64,000 nt of DNA, taken from NCBI RefSeq assembly GCF_012275375.1, contig NZ_JAAZQJ010000010.1, forward strand, positions 62,001 to 126,000, given 5' to 3'. Both the position numbers and the translations under genes were made by a program. Position 1 is the first letter of the stretch, and each line of letters opens with the position of its first letter. A model generated the notes under the pieces. The model searched no databases. It was given only the letters and a program-made list of their open reading frames with translations, and was not told the origin of the DNA. Below, piece after piece: positions 25,947 through 37,211 of this stretch. Source of the DNA: Dyella sp. SG609 (lineage in GTDB: Bacteria > Pseudomonadota > Gammaproteobacteria > Xanthomonadales > Rhodanobacteraceae).

Positions 25947-27848
25947 ATGATCGAAATCACGCTACCCGACGGCAGCAAGCGCCCCTTCGACCACCCCGTC
26001 ACGGTGCAGGACGTGGCTGCCTCCATCGGCGCCGGCCTGGCCAAGGCCACCCTGGCCGGCAAGGTGGACGGCAAGCTGGTCGACGCCAGCTTCCCGATCG
26101 AGCATGACGCCCGCCTCGAGATCGTCACCGAGAAAAGCCCCGAGGCGCTGGACATCCTGCGCCACTCCACCGCCCACCTGCTGGCCCAGGCCGTGCAGCG
26201 CCTGTATCCCGGCGCGCAGGTCACCATCGGCCCCGTGATCGACAACGGCTTCTATTACGACTTCGCCTACGAGCGGCCCTTCACGCCGGACGACCTGGCC
26301 AAGATCGAAGAGGAAATGCACAAGATCGTGCAGGAAGCGCTGCCGGTGACGCGCAGCGTGAAATCGCGCGACGACGCGGTGTCGTTCTTCCGCGGCATCG
26401 GCGAGGAATACAAGGCCGAGATCATCGAGAGCATTCCCGCCAATGAGGAACTCTCGCTGTACACGCAGGGCGAATTCACCGACCTGTGCCGCGGCCCGCA
26501 CGTGCCCAACACCGGCAAGCTGCGCGCGTTCAAGCTGATGAAGGTGGCCGGCGCCTATTGGCGCGGCGATTCCAACAACGCGATGCTGACCCGCGTGTAC
26601 GGCACGTCCTGGCTCAACGACAAGGACCTGAAGGCCTACCTGCACCAGCTGGAAGAAGCCGAGAAGCGCGACCACCGCAAGATCGGCAAGGCGCTGGACC
26701 TCTTCCACCAGCAGGAAGAAGCGCCCGGCATGGTGTTCTGGCATCCCAACGGCTGGGCCATCTGGCAGGCGGTGGAGCAGTACGTGCGCGGCGTGTACCG
26801 CTCCAGCGGCTACCAGGAAGTGCGCGGCCCGCAGATCATGGACGTGAGCCTGTGGAAGAAGTCCGGCCACTGGGACAACTACCAGGAAAACATGTTCTTC
26901 ACCGAGTCGGAGAAGCGCACCTATGCGCTGAAGCCGATGAACTGCCCGGGCCACGTGCAGATCTTCAACACCAGCCTGCACAGCTACCGCGACCTGCCGG
27001 TGCGCTACGGCGAATTCGGCGGCTGCCACCGCAACGAGCCCTCCGGCGCGCTGCACGGGATCATGCGCGTGCGCGCCTTCACCCAGGACGACGGCCACAT
27101 CTTCTGCACGGAAGATCAGATCGAATCCGAGGTCACGGCCTTCCACCAGCAGGCGATGAAGGTGTACGGGGACTTCGGCTTCGAGGACATCGCGCTCAAG
27201 ATCGCCCTGCGCCCGGACAAGCGCATCGGCACCGACGCCGTATGGGACCGCGCCGAGGACGCCCTGCGCGCGGCCCTGCGCGCGGCCGGCGTGGAGTGGC
27301 AGGAGCTGCCGGGCGAGGGCGCCTTCTATGGCCCCAAGATCGAGTACCACATGAAGGACTCGATCGGCCGCGGCTGGCAGGTCGGCACCATGCAGGTCGA
27401 TTTCATGATGCCGGAGCGCCTGGGAGCCGAGTACGTGGACGAGCACAGCCAGCGCCGGCACCCGGTGATGCTGCACCGGGCCATCGTGGGCTCGATGGAG
27501 CGCTTCATCGGCATCCTGATCGAGCACCACGCCGGCCACCTGCCGCCCTGGCTGGCCCCGGTCCAGGCCCAGGTGTTCAGCATCACCGACGCCCAGGCCG
27601 ACTACGTGCGCGAAATCACGCAAGCCCTTGTCGAGAAAGGTTTCAGAGTCAAGGCGGATTTGCGCAACGAAAAGGTCGGTTATAAAATCCGCGAACATAC
27701 GTTGCAAAAGGTCCCGTACCTGCTCGTGGTCGGTGACCGTGAGAAGGAATCGGGGGCTGTTTCCGTGCGTACCCGTGCCGGTGAAGACCTGGGCAGCATG
27801 CCGCTGGCCGCCTTCATCGAGCGCCTGGAGGCCGAGACGCGGCGCTGA
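25947..27848 (+). CDS. thrS: Threonyl-tRNA synthetase
   Basis: A 633-residue class II synthetase with the standard order: N-terminal TGS domain ([19 protein letters not shown]), editing domain with the HSTAH motif ([12 protein letters not shown]) and a later Cys/His segment (DLCRGPHVP), catalytic core with motif 2 ([12 protein letters not shown]) and the zinc-binding Cys in [10 protein letters not shown], and a C-terminal anticodon-binding domain. ATG 25947 gives the family N-terminus; GTG 25938 would add three residues. First gene of the thrS-infC-rpmI-rplT-pheS-pheT-ihfA-merR cluster. Confidence 0.97.
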   Translation: MIEITLPDGSKRPFDHPVTVQDVAASIGAGLAKATLAGKVDGKLVDASFPIEHDARLEIVTEKSPEALDILRHSTAHLLAQAVQRLYPGAQVTIGPVIDNGFYYDFAYERPFTPDDLAKIEEEMHKIVQEALPVTRSVKSRDDAVSFFRGIGEEYKAEIIESIPANEELSLYTQGEFTDLCRGPHVPNTGKLRAFKLMKVAGAYWRGDSNNAMLTRVYGTSWLNDKDLKAYLHQLEEAEKRDHRKIGKALDLFHQQEEAPGMVFWHPNGWAIWQAVEQYVRGVYRSSGYQEVRGPQIMDVSLWKKSGHWDNYQENMFFTESEKRTYALKPMNCPGHVQIFNTSLHSYRDLPVRYGEFGGCHRNEPSGALHGIMRVRAFTQDDGHIFCTEDQIESEVTAFHQQAMKVYGDFGFEDIALKIALRPDKRIGTDAVWDRAEDALRAALRAAGVEWQELPGEGAFYGPKIEYHMKDSIGRGWQVGTMQVDFMMPERLGAEYVDEHSQRRHPVMLHRAIVGSMERFIGILIEHHAGHLPPWLAPVQAQVFSITDAQADYVREITQALVEKGFRVKADLRNEKVGYKIREHTLQKVPYLLVVGDREKESGAVSVRTRAGEDLGSMPLAAFIERLEAETRR

Positions 27849-27890
27849 CCGCCGCCCGGCCAATCGACAATTCTTCTGGAGGATAGTGGT

Positions 27891-28415
27891 ATCGCTACCA
27901 CCGACAATAAGGGCAATCGCCGCAACCATGAGATCCGCGTCCCGCGCGTACGCGTGATCGGTGCGGATTCGGAGCAGCTGGGCATCCTCACGCGTGACGA
28001 GGCCTTGCGCTTGGCTGAAGAGGCCGGGATGGACCTGGTCGAGATCCAGCCCAACGGCGACCCGCCGGTCTGCCGCATCATGGATTACGGCAAGTTCAAG
28101 TTCGAAGCCCAGAAGAAGGCCCAGGCGGCCAAGAAGAAGCAGAAGCAGGTCGAGATCAAGGAAGTGAAGTTCCGTCCGGTCACGGACGTGGGCGACTACC
28201 AGATCAAGCTGCGCAACATGCTTCGGTTCCTGGAGGAGGGCGACAAGGTCAAGGTCACCATCCGCTTCCGCGGCCGCGAGATGTCGCACCAGGACCTGGG
28301 CCAGAACCTGGCCAAGAAGATCCAGGAAGACGTCGGCGAGAACGGCGTGGTGGAGTCCTTCCCCCGCCTGGAAGGCCGCCAGATGGTCATGATGATCGGC
28401 CCGAAGAAGAAGTAA
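27891..28415 (+). CDS. infC: Translation initiation factor IF-3, apparent ATC start
   Basis: A 174-residue protein. The IF-3 N-domain ([20 protein letters not shown]), the Lys-rich linker and the C-domain ([24 protein letters not shown]) are intact. No ATG or GTG is in frame before residue 22, which would delete the start of the N-domain. The homologous N-terminus begins instead at ATC 27891, eight bases after a perfect TGGAGGA. IF-3 is known to use rare AUU-type starts so that it can repress its own translation; ATC would serve the same purpose here. Confidence 0.9.
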   Translation: MATTDNKGNRRNHEIRVPRVRVIGADSEQLGILTRDEALRLAEEAGMDLVEIQPNGDPPVCRIMDYGKFKFEAQKKAQAAKKKQKQVEIKEVKFRPVTDVGDYQIKLRNMLRFLEEGDKVKVTIRFRGREMSHQDLGQNLAKKIQEDVGENGVVESFPRLEGRQMVMMIGPKKK

Positions 28416-28435
28416 GCCCCGGTCCGATCTCCCGC

Positions 28436-28463
28436 AACGGCGGCCCTGGGCCGCCGTTTGCGT
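28436..28463 (+). terminator. Hairpin/partial terminator between infC and rpmI
   Basis: AACGGCGGCC and GGCCGCCGTT form a 10-bp stem followed by TGCGTTT. The tail is poor, so partial read-through into rpmI-rplT is likely. Confidence 0.6.
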
Positions 28464-28507
28464 TTCCCGGCCCGGCCGGGGGCCGGGAACCCGCTGCACC
28501 GCACCAC

Positions 28508-28536
28508 TGGCAAACCGCCCCCGATCCCCGTACAAT
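28508..28536 (+). promoter_or_regulatory. Candidate internal promoter for rpmI-rplT
   Basis: TGGCAA, 17 bases, then TACAAT, about 110 bases upstream of rpmI. The -10 matches five of six consensus bases, the -35 is weak. The long untranslated leader that would result leaves room for L20 autoregulation, which is known in other bacteria but not demonstrated here. Confidence 0.45.
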
Positions 28537-28644
28537 CGCCGGTTCGACCCACCGGGACGGGTCGTGAACCGATCGTGGCAGGACGGAAAGCGCAGCCCCC
28601 GGGTTGCCGCCAGATCAGTCAGAAACCGAGATACGGAGCATTCC

Positions 28645-28842
28645 ATGCCCAAGATCAAGACCAACCGGGCGGCGGCGAAGCGTTTTCGCAAGACCGCTTC
28701 CGGCAAGTTCAAGGCCGGTCACGCCTTCAAGTCGCACATCCTGACCAAGAAGTCGACCAAGCGTAAGCGCAACCTGCGCGCCACCAATCACGTCAAAGCT
28801 TGCGACACGAAGGCCGTCGCTCGCATGTTGCCGTACGTCTAA
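28645..28842 (+). CDS. rpmI: 50S ribosomal protein L35
   Basis: A 65-residue strongly basic protein, [14 protein letters not shown] at the N-terminus, followed by [11 protein letters not shown] and ending MLPYV, typical of bL35. ATG 28645 is preceded by ACGGAG. An upstream in-frame ATG at 28564 would add 27 unrelated residues. rplT follows 16 bases after the stop. Confidence 0.97.
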   Translation: MPKIKTNRAAAKRFRKTASGKFKAGHAFKSHILTKKSTKRKRNLRATNHVKACDTKAVARMLPYV

Positions 28843-28858
28843 GGCGGAGGACTGAACC

Positions 28859-29218
28859 ATGGCTCGTGTAAAGCGTGGCGTTACCGCCCGTCGTCGTCAC
28901 AAGAAGATCATCGGCCGCGCGAAGGGCTACTACAACGCCCGCCGCAAGGTCTTCCGCGTAGCTAACCAGGCCGTCATCAAGGCCGGTCAGTACGCCTATA
29001 TCGGCCGCAAGCAGAAGAAGCGCCAGTTCCGCGCCCTGTGGATCGTGCGTATCAATGCTGCCGCCCGTCAGTTCGGCCTGTCCTACAGCCGCCTGATCAA
29101 TGGCCTGAGCAAGGCCGGCATCACCGTCGACCGCAAGGTCCTGGCGGACATCGCCGTGCACGACATCAAGGCTTTTGGTGCCATCGCGGAAAAAGCGAAG
29201 GCCAGTCTGGCGGCATAA
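28859..29218 (+). CDS. rplT: 50S ribosomal protein L20
   Basis: A 119-residue basic protein ([17 protein letters not shown], then [15 protein letters not shown]), full-length bL20, an early assembly protein of the large subunit. GGCGGAGG stands ahead of the ATG. In other bacteria L20 represses its own operon by binding the leader. Confidence 0.97.
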   Translation: MARVKRGVTARRRHKKIIGRAKGYYNARRKVFRVANQAVIKAGQYAYIGRKQKKRQFRALWIVRINAAARQFGLSYSRLINGLSKAGITVDRKVLADIAVHDIKAFGAIAEKAKASLAA

Positions 29219-29230
29219 TTTGTGCGCTCA

Positions 29231-30360
<1,130 letters not shown>

Positions 30361-30381
30361 TCGCCGCGGGAATCGATACGC

Positions 30382-32772
30382 ATGAAATTTTCGGAAAACT
30401 GGTTGCGCCACCATGTGCCGACGAACGCATCGCGCGACGAGCTCGCGGCGACGCTGACGGCGATCGGCCTGGAAGTCGAGGACGTCGCCGCGCTGGGTGA
30501 ATCGCTGGACGGCGTGATCGTCGCGCGCATCGTCAGCGCGCAGAAACATCCCGAGGCCGACCGCCTGCAGGTGTGCGAGGTCGACACGGGCAACGGCGTC
30601 GTCCAGATCGTCTGTGGCGCGCCGAATGCGCGCGCCGGTCTGGTCGCCCCGCTGGCGATGGTCGGCGCACAGCTGCCCGGCGGCATCGCGATCAAGGCAG
30701 CGAAGCTGCGCGGGGTGGAGTCGTTCGGCATGCTGTGCTCGGCCAAGGAGCTGGGCATCGATCCGGACGCGTCGGGCCTGCTCGAGCTTCCCGCCGATGC
30801 GCCGGTGGGCACGCCGCTGGCTGCCTATCTGGGCCTGCCGGACGCCACCATCGAGATCAAGCTCACGCCCAACCGCGCCGACTGCTTCAGCGTGCGCGGC
30901 ATCGCCTTCGATGTGGCGGCTGCGCTGAACGGAGGGGTGATCGAACTCGATGCCAGGCCCGTGCCGGCCCAGAGCGATGCCGCGATGAAGGTCGCGCTGG
31001 AGGCGGGTGAGCGCGTTCCGCGTTTCGCAGGGCGCGTCATCGATAACGTCGATGCGTCGGTCCCGACCCCGGTGTGGATGGCCGAGCGGCTGCGCCGCAG
31101 CGGCCTGCGTCCGATCAGCTTCCTGGTGGATGTCACGCAGTACGTCATGCTGGAACTTGGCCAGCCGATGCATGCGTTCGACAAGGCCAAGCTGGAAGGC
31201 GAGATCGTGGTGCGCCCGGCGCGCGCGGGCGAGCCGCTGGCCCTGCTGGATGGCCGCACGGTCGAGCTGGACGACGATTTCCTGGTGGTGTCCGACAGCC
31301 GCGGCGGCAGGGCCGCGCGGGCGGTGGCGCTCGGCGGCATCATGGGCGGCCAGGACACGCGCGTCACGGAGGCGACCCGCAGCGTGTTCCTCGAGGCGGC
31401 GCACTGGATTCCCTCGGCGATCATCGGCCGCAGCCGCAAGCTGGGCATGCATACGGATGCCGGGCATCGTTTCGAGCGCGGCGTCGATCCGCAGTTGCCG
31501 GGCGTCGCGGTCGAGTACGCGACCCGGTTGATTCTCGACATCGCCGGCGGCGTGGCCGGGCCACTGGTCGACGTTACCTTGCCGCAACATCTGCGCGCGC
31601 CGGAGCCGATCCTGCTGCGCCGCGCCCGGCTGGGGCGGGTGCTCGGGCTGGCCGTGGCCGACGACGAAGTCGCCCGCATCTTCACCGCGCTCGGCATGCA
31701 GGTGGAGCCGCAGGCCGACGGCTGGCGCGTCACCGCGCCCAGCCGCCGTTTCGACATCGAGCGCGAAGAGGACCTGATCGAAGAGGTCGCGCGCATCCAC
31801 GGCTACGAAAACATCCCGACCCATACGCCCGCCGGCGCGCTGACCCTGGCGGTGGAGCCGGAAGCGCGCCTGGGCGAGCTGGCCCTGCGCGAGCAGCTGG
31901 CGGCGCGCGATTACTACGAGGCGGTCAACCTCTCCTTCATCGGCAGCGACGTGCTGCAGCGCTGGGGCATGACGGAGCGGCTGGTGCCGCTGGCCAATCC
32001 GCTCTCGGCGGACCTTGCGGTGATGCGCCCCTCGCTGCTGCCGGGCCTGGTCGAAGCGCTGCGCCACAACCGCGCGCGCCAGCAGGAGCGGGTGCGCCTG
32101 TTCGAGGTGGCGCGCGTGTTCGCCGCCGGCGATCCGCCGGTGGAGACGCCCAGCCTGGCCATCGCCGCCTGCGGCTCCGCCCGCGCGGAGCAGTGGGGCG
32201 AGGCGAGCCGGCCGCTGGATTTCCACGATCTCAAGGGCGAACTCGACGCCATCGTGGCCTGGGGCGGCGAGCCGCAGCGCTGGTCGGTGCATGCCGACGG
32301 CCTGCCGGGCTGGCTGCATCCGGGGCGCGGCGCCCGCGTGGCGCGCGACGGCCAGACCGTCGGCTACCTCGGCGCGCTGCATCCGCAGCTGGCCAAGGCG
32401 CTGGACCTGGGGCCGGACGTGCACGTGCTGGAACTGGCCCTGGAACCGCTGCTCGCCCGCCGCCTGCCCAAGGCCGCCGCCGTGCCGCGTTTCCCTTCGG
32501 TGCGCCGCGATATCGCCGTGGACCTGCCCGAGGAAGTGAGCTGGGCGCAGGTCGAGCAGAGCGTCCGCGCGGCCGTCGGCGGGGCGCTGGCGGAGCTGCG
32601 CCTGTTCGACCGCTACGCCGGCAAAGGCGTCGAGACTGGCCGAAAGAGTCTCGCTATGGGCTTGATTTTGCAGGACGCTTCACGCACGCTTACTGACGAC
32701 GACGCAGACCGCTTCGTGCGCGAGGCGTTTGCTGCGTTGGAGACTTCATGCAAGGCAAGATGGCGAGGATGA
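30382..32772 (+). CDS. pheT: Phenylalanyl-tRNA synthetase beta subunit
   Basis: A 796-residue subunit with full domain order: EMAP/tRNA-binding domain (about residues 40-155, [15 protein letters not shown]), B3/B4 editing region, B5 ([15 protein letters not shown]), a degenerate catalytic-like core, and the C-terminal anticodon-binding FDX domain ([15 protein letters not shown]). Its stop is separated from the ihfA ATG by one base, implying coupling. Confidence 0.97.
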   Translation: MKFSENWLRHHVPTNASRDELAATLTAIGLEVEDVAALGESLDGVIVARIVSAQKHPEADRLQVCEVDTGNGVVQIVCGAPNARAGLVAPLAMVGAQLPGGIAIKAAKLRGVESFGMLCSAKELGIDPDASGLLELPADAPVGTPLAAYLGLPDATIEIKLTPNRADCFSVRGIAFDVAAALNGGVIELDARPVPAQSDAAMKVALEAGERVPRFAGRVIDNVDASVPTPVWMAERLRRSGLRPISFLVDVTQYVMLELGQPMHAFDKAKLEGEIVVRPARAGEPLALLDGRTVELDDDFLVVSDSRGGRAARAVALGGIMGGQDTRVTEATRSVFLEAAHWIPSAIIGRSRKLGMHTDAGHRFERGVDPQLPGVAVEYATRLILDIAGGVAGPLVDVTLPQHLRAPEPILLRRARLGRVLGLAVADDEVARIFTALGMQVEPQADGWRVTAPSRRFDIEREEDLIEEVARIHGYENIPTHTPAGALTLAVEPEARLGELALREQLAARDYYEAVNLSFIGSDVLQRWGMTERLVPLANPLSADLAVMRPSLLPGLVEALRHNRARQQERVRLFEVARVFAAGDPPVETPSLAIAACGSARAEQWGEASRPLDFHDLKGELDAIVAWGGEPQRWSVHADGLPGWLHPGRGARVARDGQTVGYLGALHPQLAKALDLGPDVHVLELALEPLLARRLPKAAAVPRFPSVRRDIAVDLPEEVSWAQVEQSVRAAVGGALAELRLFDRYAGKGVETGRKSLAMGLILQDASRTLTDDDADRFVREAFAALETSCKARWRG

Positions 32773-32773
32773 C

Positions 32774-33073
32774 ATGGCGCTGACCAAGGCGGAGATGGCC
32801 GAGCGCCTCTTTCTCGAGGTGGGCCTCAACAAGCGTGAGGCGAAAGAATTCGTGGACGCCTATTTCGAGGTGGTCCGCGAAGCGCTGGAAAAGGGCGAGC
32901 AGGTGAAGCTGTCGGGGTTCGGCAATTTCGACCTGCGGCAGAAGAACCAGCGCCCGGGACGCAACCCCAAGACCGGCGAGGAGATCCCGATCTCCGCCCG
33001 CCGCGTGGTGACGTTCCGGCCGGGGCAGAAACTCAAGGTGAGAGTGGAGAGCTATGCTGGACCAAGGGAATAA
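32774..33073 (+). CDS. ihfA: Integration host factor alpha subunit
   Basis: A 99-residue DNA-bending protein of the HU/IHF family: [13 protein letters not shown] at the N-terminus and the beta-arm with [20 protein letters not shown], where Arg-Asn-Pro-Lys marks the intercalating Pro region. With IHF-beta it makes sharp bends used in transcription, replication and recombination. The position after pheT is widely conserved. Its 3' end overlaps the merR-type gene by 20 bases. Confidence 0.96.
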   Translation: MALTKAEMAERLFLEVGLNKREAKEFVDAYFEVVREALEKGEQVKLSGFGNFDLRQKNQRPGRNPKTGEEIPISARRVVTFRPGQKLKVRVESYAGPRE

Positions 33074-33410
33074 CACCGAGCTCCCGGCCATCCCGGCCAA
33101 GCGCTACTTCACCATCGGTGAGGTCAGCGAGCTGTGCGGGGTGAAGCCGCATGTGCTGCGGTACTGGGAACAGGAGTTCCCCGCGCTCAACCCGGTCAAG
33201 CGCCGCGGCAACCGCCGCTACTACCAGCGCCACGACGTGCTGATGATCCGGCAGATCCGCGCCCTGCTGTACGACGAAGGCTTCACCATCACCGGCGCCC
33301 GCGCCCGTCTGGAAGGCCCGCAGGCGCGCATGGAGTCGAGCATTTCGCATCAGATCGTGCGCCAGGTGCGCATGGAGCTGGAAGAAGTGCTGAGCCTGCT
33401 GCGCCGCTGA
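33054..33410 (+). CDS. MerR-family transcriptional regulator
   Basis: A 118-residue protein with an N-terminal MerR winged helix-turn-helix ([21 protein letters not shown], which is the standard start, broken here after 20 residues for length: [20 protein letters not shown]) and a short coiled-coil tail ([19 protein letters not shown]). There is no effector-binding domain or metal-binding Cys cluster, so the ligand is unknown. It is the usual last gene of the pheST-ihfA group. The 20-base overlap with ihfA suggests translational coupling. Confidence 0.9.
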   Translation: MLDQGNNTELPAIPAKRYFTIGEVSELCGVKPHVLRYWEQEFPALNPVKRRGNRRYYQRHDVLMIRQIRALLYDEGFTITGARARLEGPQARMESSISHQIVRQVRMELEEVLSLLRR

Positions 33411-33476
33411 GCGCGCAGGCTGCAAGCTTTCGCAAGTCCTGCCCTAGCTGCTAGACTTACCCACTTGCCGTAGCGT

Positions 33477-33553
33477 CGGGGCGTAGCGCAGCCTGGTAGC
33501 GCATTTGCCTGGGGGGCAAAGGGTCGTCGGTTCGAATCCGGCCGCCCCGACCA
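33477..33553 (+). tRNA. tRNA-Pro (anticodon GGG)
   Basis: A complete 77-nt cloverleaf: acceptor CGGGGCG with CGCCCCG, D-arm GCGCAGCCTGGTAGCGC, anticodon stem TTTGC/GCAAA with GGG at the apex of the loop, T-arm CGGTTCGAATCCG. CCA is encoded at 33551-33553. Confidence 0.96.
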
Positions 33554-33571
33554 ATTACGGTGATGGATGCG

Positions 33572-33599
33572 AAAGGCGCCCTTGGGCGCCTTTCTTTTT
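33572..33599 (+). terminator. First terminator after tRNA-Pro
   Basis: AAAGGCGCC, CTTG loop, GGCGCCTTT, then CTTTTTG. Confidence 0.9.
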
Positions 33600-33608
33600 G
33601 GGTATGTC

Positions 33609-33635
33609 GGCGCCCTTGGGCGCCTTTTCTTTTTT
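33609..33635 (+). terminator. Second, near-identical terminator after tRNA-Pro
   Basis: GGCGCC, CTTG loop, GGCGCC and TTTTCTTTTTT repeat the preceding hairpin 37 bases later. Its T-run touches the stop codon of the convergent zinc finger gene, so it looks like a local duplication of the terminator. Confidence 0.85.
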
Positions 33636-33948
33636 ATTCGTCGACGAAACGCGGTATCGGCCCCGGATGCGGCGTCTTCCGGTCCGAGAGATCGAACATC
33701 ACGTCATCCACGTAGCACCAGCCCCAGCCCTCCGGCGGATCGTAGCCCTCGATGATGGGATGCCCCGTCGCGCGGTAATGCTTGGTGGCGTGCCGGTTGG
33801 GCGAGTCGTCGCAGCAGCCCACGTGGCCGCAGCTGCGGCAGATGCGCAGATGGACCCACGGGCTGCCGGTCTTCAGGCATTCCTCGCAACCGGCGGCACT
33901 GGGGGTGACGTCGCGGATGCCGTCGAGATGGCTGCAGCTGGCTTTCAT
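33634..33948 (-). CDS. UBP-type zinc finger protein
   Basis: A 104-residue protein with the ZnF-UBP pattern of paired ligands: CSHLDGI, GCEECLKTG, LRICRSCGHVGCCDDSPNRH and HYRATGHPI. In eukaryotes this domain binds the C-terminal diglycine of ubiquitin; bacterial stand-alone copies are common in Proteobacteria and Actinobacteria and their role is unknown. ATG 33948 follows AAGGAGAG. The motif WGWCYVDDV near the end is typical of bacterial members. Confidence 0.88.
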   Translation of the reverse strand: MKASCSHLDGIRDVTPSAAGCEECLKTGSPWVHLRICRSCGHVGCCDDSPNRHATKHYRATGHPIIEGYDPPEGWGWCYVDDVMFDLSDRKTPHPGPIPRFVDE

Positions 33949-34092
33949 CGCGCTCTCCTTGGGGTGGGCAGGCGCTTGCGATCGGCCGCGCCATGCGCTT
34001 TCAGAGTTCTTCAAGGCTTTTTCAGGCGTGTTTCAGGACTCGAACGCGCCGCCTGGCGAGGGTGCGGGAATCCCCGCCCATCGAGAGGCTAC

Positions 34093-34848
34093 ATGAAGAC
34101 GCTCGCACCCATCCCCGCGCATGCACCCGTCGGTTTCGGCGACAGCCAGCTCTACCGGCTGCGCCGCGCGCTGGAACGCTGGTTCTACTTCGGCATGGCC
34201 TGGCTGGTGCTGCTGGTGGTGGGCTACGGCTTCGGCCGCGGCCTGAGCGAGCGGCTGCTGCACCCGGCGCAGCCGCTGCCGTGGATCCTGCACGTCCACG
34301 TGCTGGTGTTCGCGGGCTGGGTGCTGCTGTTTCTGGTGCAGGCCGGGCTGGTGAGCGGGCACGCGATACGCCTGCACCGGCGGCTGGGCCTGTTCGGCGC
34401 GGGCCTGGGCACGCTGCTGCCGGTGCTGGGCCTAGCCACCGCACTGGCGATGCGCCAGTGGCATGCGCGCCAGGGAGCGGTGCACGACGCCTTTCTGGCC
34501 ATCTCCTTCAACGACATGCTGACCTTCGCGCTGGCCTTCGGCCTGGCGGTGCGCTGGCGGCGGCAACCGGAGTTCCACCGCCGGCTGATGCTGATCGCCA
34601 CCTGCGCGCTGACCGTGGCCGCATTCGCGCGTTTCCCGCGCGCCCTGGTGCCGGCCAATACCTGGTACGCCTGGGTGGACCTGCTGATCGGGCTGGGCCT
34701 GCTGCGCGACCTTATCGTCGAAGGCCGCATCCATCGGGCTTATGCGATCGGCCTGCCGTGCGTGATGGCGGGGCAGGGGCTGGCGCTGTACCTGGCGTTC
34801 GCGGCCCCCGCGGGCTGGCTGGCGCTGCTGCACGCCATGCTGGACTAG
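34093..34848 (+). CDS. Seven-helix membrane protein of unknown function
   Basis: A 251-residue protein with about seven hydrophobic helices. Conserved-looking His residues sit at helix ends (LHVHVLVFAGWVLLFL and IRLHRRLGLFG), similar to small bacterial membrane proteins that may bind haem or copper, but I cannot assign a family with certainty. Its last four bases overlap the stop codon of the convergent oxidoreductase gene. Confidence 0.7.
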   Translation: MKTLAPIPAHAPVGFGDSQLYRLRRALERWFYFGMAWLVLLVVGYGFGRGLSERLLHPAQPLPWILHVHVLVFAGWVLLFLVQAGLVSGHAIRLHRRLGLFGAGLGTLLPVLGLATALAMRQWHARQGAVHDAFLAISFNDMLTFALAFGLAVRWRRQPEFHRRLMLIATCALTVAAFARFPRALVPANTWYAWVDLLIGLGLLRDLIVEGRIHRAYAIGLPCVMAGQGLALYLAFAAPAGWLALLHAMLD

Positions 34849-35852
34849 GCCACCTTCAGCACGATCTTGCCGACGTGCTCGCCGCTTTCCATCAGCCGGT
34901 GCGCATCCTCCGCGCGCACCAGCGGAAACACCTCGTGCACCATCGGCAGGCAGCGGCCGGCGGCCAGCACCGGCCACACATGCGCGCGCAGGTCGTTGGC
35001 GATCTCCGCTTTCTCCGCGCCATTGCGCGCACGCATGGTGGAGCCGGTGACGGTGGCACGCTTGAGCACCAGCGCCTGCAGGTCGACCTGTTCCGCGTGG
35101 ATGCCGCCGAGGAAGCCGATCACCACCAGCCGCCCGTCGCGTGCCAGCGCGGCCACGTTCCGCTCGAAATACGAGCCGCCCATGATGTCCAGGATCACAT
35201 CCGCGCCATGCCCGTCGGTCTTGCTCAGCACGGCCAGCGCGAAGTTCTCTTCGCGATAGTTGATCGCCTCGGCGCCCAGATGCCGCACCACCGCGCATTT
35301 GTGCTCGCTGCCGGCGGTGGCGAAGGCGACGATGCCGAACTCGCGGCACAGCATCAGCGCGGTGGTGCCGATGCCGCTGGTGCCGCCATGGATCAGCACC
35401 CGCTCGCCCGGCACCGCGCGGCCGATGCGGAACAGGTTGGCCCACACGGTGAAGAAGGTTTCCGGAATGGCCGCGGCGTGGATCGAGTCGATGCCGTCGG
35501 GAATCGGCAGGGCTTGTCCCGCCGGCAGCACGCAGTACTCGGCGTAGCCGCCGCCGTTGGTCAGCCCGCACACGCGGTCGCCGAGGGCGAAGCCCTGCAC
35601 GTCGGCGCCCAGCGCCACGATCTCGCCGGCAATCTCCAACCCCGGCGTGGGATGCGCGCCCGGCGGCATCGGATAGCGGCCCTGGCGCTGGATCACGTCG
35701 GGACGGTTCACGCCCGCCGCCTGCACCCGCACCAGCACTTCGTCGCGCGTCGGTTCGGGCAGGGGCACGGTGCGCGGTTGCAGCACGTCCGGCGGACCGG
35801 GCGTGTCGATGCCGATCTCGATCATCCGGTCCGGCAGGAAGACCTTGCTCAT
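34845..35852 (-). CDS. NAD(P)H-quinone oxidoreductase, zinc-independent MDR family (PIG3-like)
   Basis: A 335-residue medium-chain reductase: N-terminal GroES-like domain (VLVRVQAAGVNRPDVIQRQG, RYPMPPG) and a Rossmann domain with LIHGGTSGIGTTA. The catalytic zinc ligands of alcohol dehydrogenases are absent. AAGVNRPD and the length fit the PIG3/TP53I3 group, which reduce quinones with NADPH. Start ATG at 35852 has only a weak ribosome binding site; Met10 is an alternative. Confidence 0.88.
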   Translation of the reverse strand: MSKVFLPDRMIEIGIDTPGPPDVLQPRTVPLPEPTRDEVLVRVQAAGVNRPDVIQRQGRYPMPPGAHPTPGLEIAGEIVALGADVQGFALGDRVCGLTNGGGYAEYCVLPAGQALPIPDGIDSIHAAAIPETFFTVWANLFRIGRAVPGERVLIHGGTSGIGTTALMLCREFGIVAFATAGSEHKCAVVRHLGAEAINYREENFALAVLSKTDGHGADVILDIMGGSYFERNVAALARDGRLVVIGFLGGIHAEQVDLQALVLKRATVTGSTMRARNGAEKAEIANDLRAHVWPVLAAGRCLPMVHEVFPLVRAEDAHRLMESGEHVGKIVLKVA

Positions 35853-35952
35853 GGCGCGCGCATCCTTCCACGGGGTCCGCTTCGTTTACCCGGCGGGCGG
35901 TGAAAGACGCGTAAGGCGGCGCGTCTTCCGTTCAGCGGGACATGCCCGCGCG

Positions 35953-37185
35953 TCAGTACAGCACGCGGCTGCGCAAGGTGCCCGGAATCTCCGCCAGCCG
36001 GTCCTTGAGCGCACCGGCCTGCGCTTCGTCGGCCGACACGTCGATCACCACGTAGCCCACCTGCGGATCGGTCTGCAGGAACTGCGCGTCGATATTGATG
36101 TTGCCGGCGGAGAACAATTCGTTGATGCGCGACAGCACGCCCGGCACATTGCGGTGGATATGCAGCAGGCGGCGGCTGTTCGGGTGCTCCGGCAAGGTCA
36201 CTTCGGGGAAGTTCACCGCCGACAGGGTCGATCCGTTGTCGCTGTAGCGCACCAGCTTGCTGGCCACTTCGATGCCGATATTGTCCTGCGCCTCCAGCGT
36301 GCTGCCGCCGATATGCGGGGTGAGGATCACGTTGTCCATGCCCACCAGCGGCGACACGAACGGATCGTCGTTGCCCTTGGGTTCCACCGGGAATACGTCC
36401 ACCGCGGCGCCGGCGATATGGCCGCTGCGCAGCGCGGCGGCGAGCGCGTCGATGTCTACCACGGTGCCGCGCGAGGCATTGATCAGCACCGAACCCTTGC
36501 GCATCTTGGCAAGCTCCGTGGCGCCGATCATCAGCTTGGTCGACGGCGTTTCCGGCACGTGCAGGGTCACCACGTCGGCGCGTTCCAGCAGGTCGTCCAG
36601 GCTGCCGGCGGCGCGCGCGTTGCCCAGCGACAGCTTGGTCTCGATGTCGTGGAAGATCACGCGCATGCCCAGCGATTCGGCCAGCACGCCGATCTGCGTG
36701 CCGATATGGCCGTAGCCGACGATGCCCAGCACCTTGTCGCGCGCCTCGAAGCTGCCGGCCGCGGACTTGGTCCAGCCGCCGCGGTGGCACAGCGCATTCT
36801 TCTGCGGGATCCCGCGCAACAGCATGATCGCCTCGGCGATCACCAGCTCGGCCACGCTGCGCGTATTGGAGTAGGGTGCGTTGAACACCGGCACGCCCTG
36901 CACCCGCGCGGTTTCCAGGTCCACCTGGTTGGTGCCGATGCAGAAGCAGCCCACCGCGATCAGCCGGCGCGCCTGTTCCAGCACGTCGGCGGTGAGGTGG
37001 CTGCGCGAACGGATGCCGACGATATGCGCCTCGGCGATGCGCGCTTTCAGTTCCGCTTCCGGCAGCGACTTCTCGTGGAATTCGATCTGGCTGTAGCCGG
37101 CGCGGCGGAACACGTCCACGGCGCTCTGGCTGACGCCTTCGAGCAGGAGGACCTTGATGTCTGCTTTCGGATACGAGGTTTTCAT
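35953..37185 (-). CDS. serA: D-3-phosphoglycerate dehydrogenase
   Basis: A 410-residue enzyme, the same length as E. coli SerA, catalysing the first step of serine synthesis from 3-phosphoglycerate. It has GIVGYGHIGTQIG (NAD-binding), NASRGTVVDIDAL with the substrate Arg, ILTPHIGGSTLEAQ with the catalytic His, and a C-terminal ACT domain (RNVPGVLSRINELF) for serine feedback. ATG 37185 is chosen because upstream codons lie in a repeat array. SerA of this type can also reduce 2-oxoglutarate to D-2-hydroxyglutarate, which suits the divergent neighbour. Confidence 0.96.
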   Translation of the reverse strand: MKTSYPKADIKVLLLEGVSQSAVDVFRRAGYSQIEFHEKSLPEAELKARIAEAHIVGIRSRSHLTADVLEQARRLIAVGCFCIGTNQVDLETARVQGVPVFNAPYSNTRSVAELVIAEAIMLLRGIPQKNALCHRGGWTKSAAGSFEARDKVLGIVGYGHIGTQIGVLAESLGMRVIFHDIETKLSLGNARAAGSLDDLLERADVVTLHVPETPSTKLMIGATELAKMRKGSVLINASRGTVVDIDALAAALRSGHIAGAAVDVFPVEPKGNDDPFVSPLVGMDNVILTPHIGGSTLEAQDNIGIEVASKLVRYSDNGSTLSAVNFPEVTLPEHPNSRRLLHIHRNVPGVLSRINELFSAGNINIDAQFLQTDPQVGYVVIDVSADEAQAGALKDRLAEIPGTLRSRVLY

Positions 37186-37211
37186 GGGCCGCCGGGCATG
37201 TATGGGGGGTA

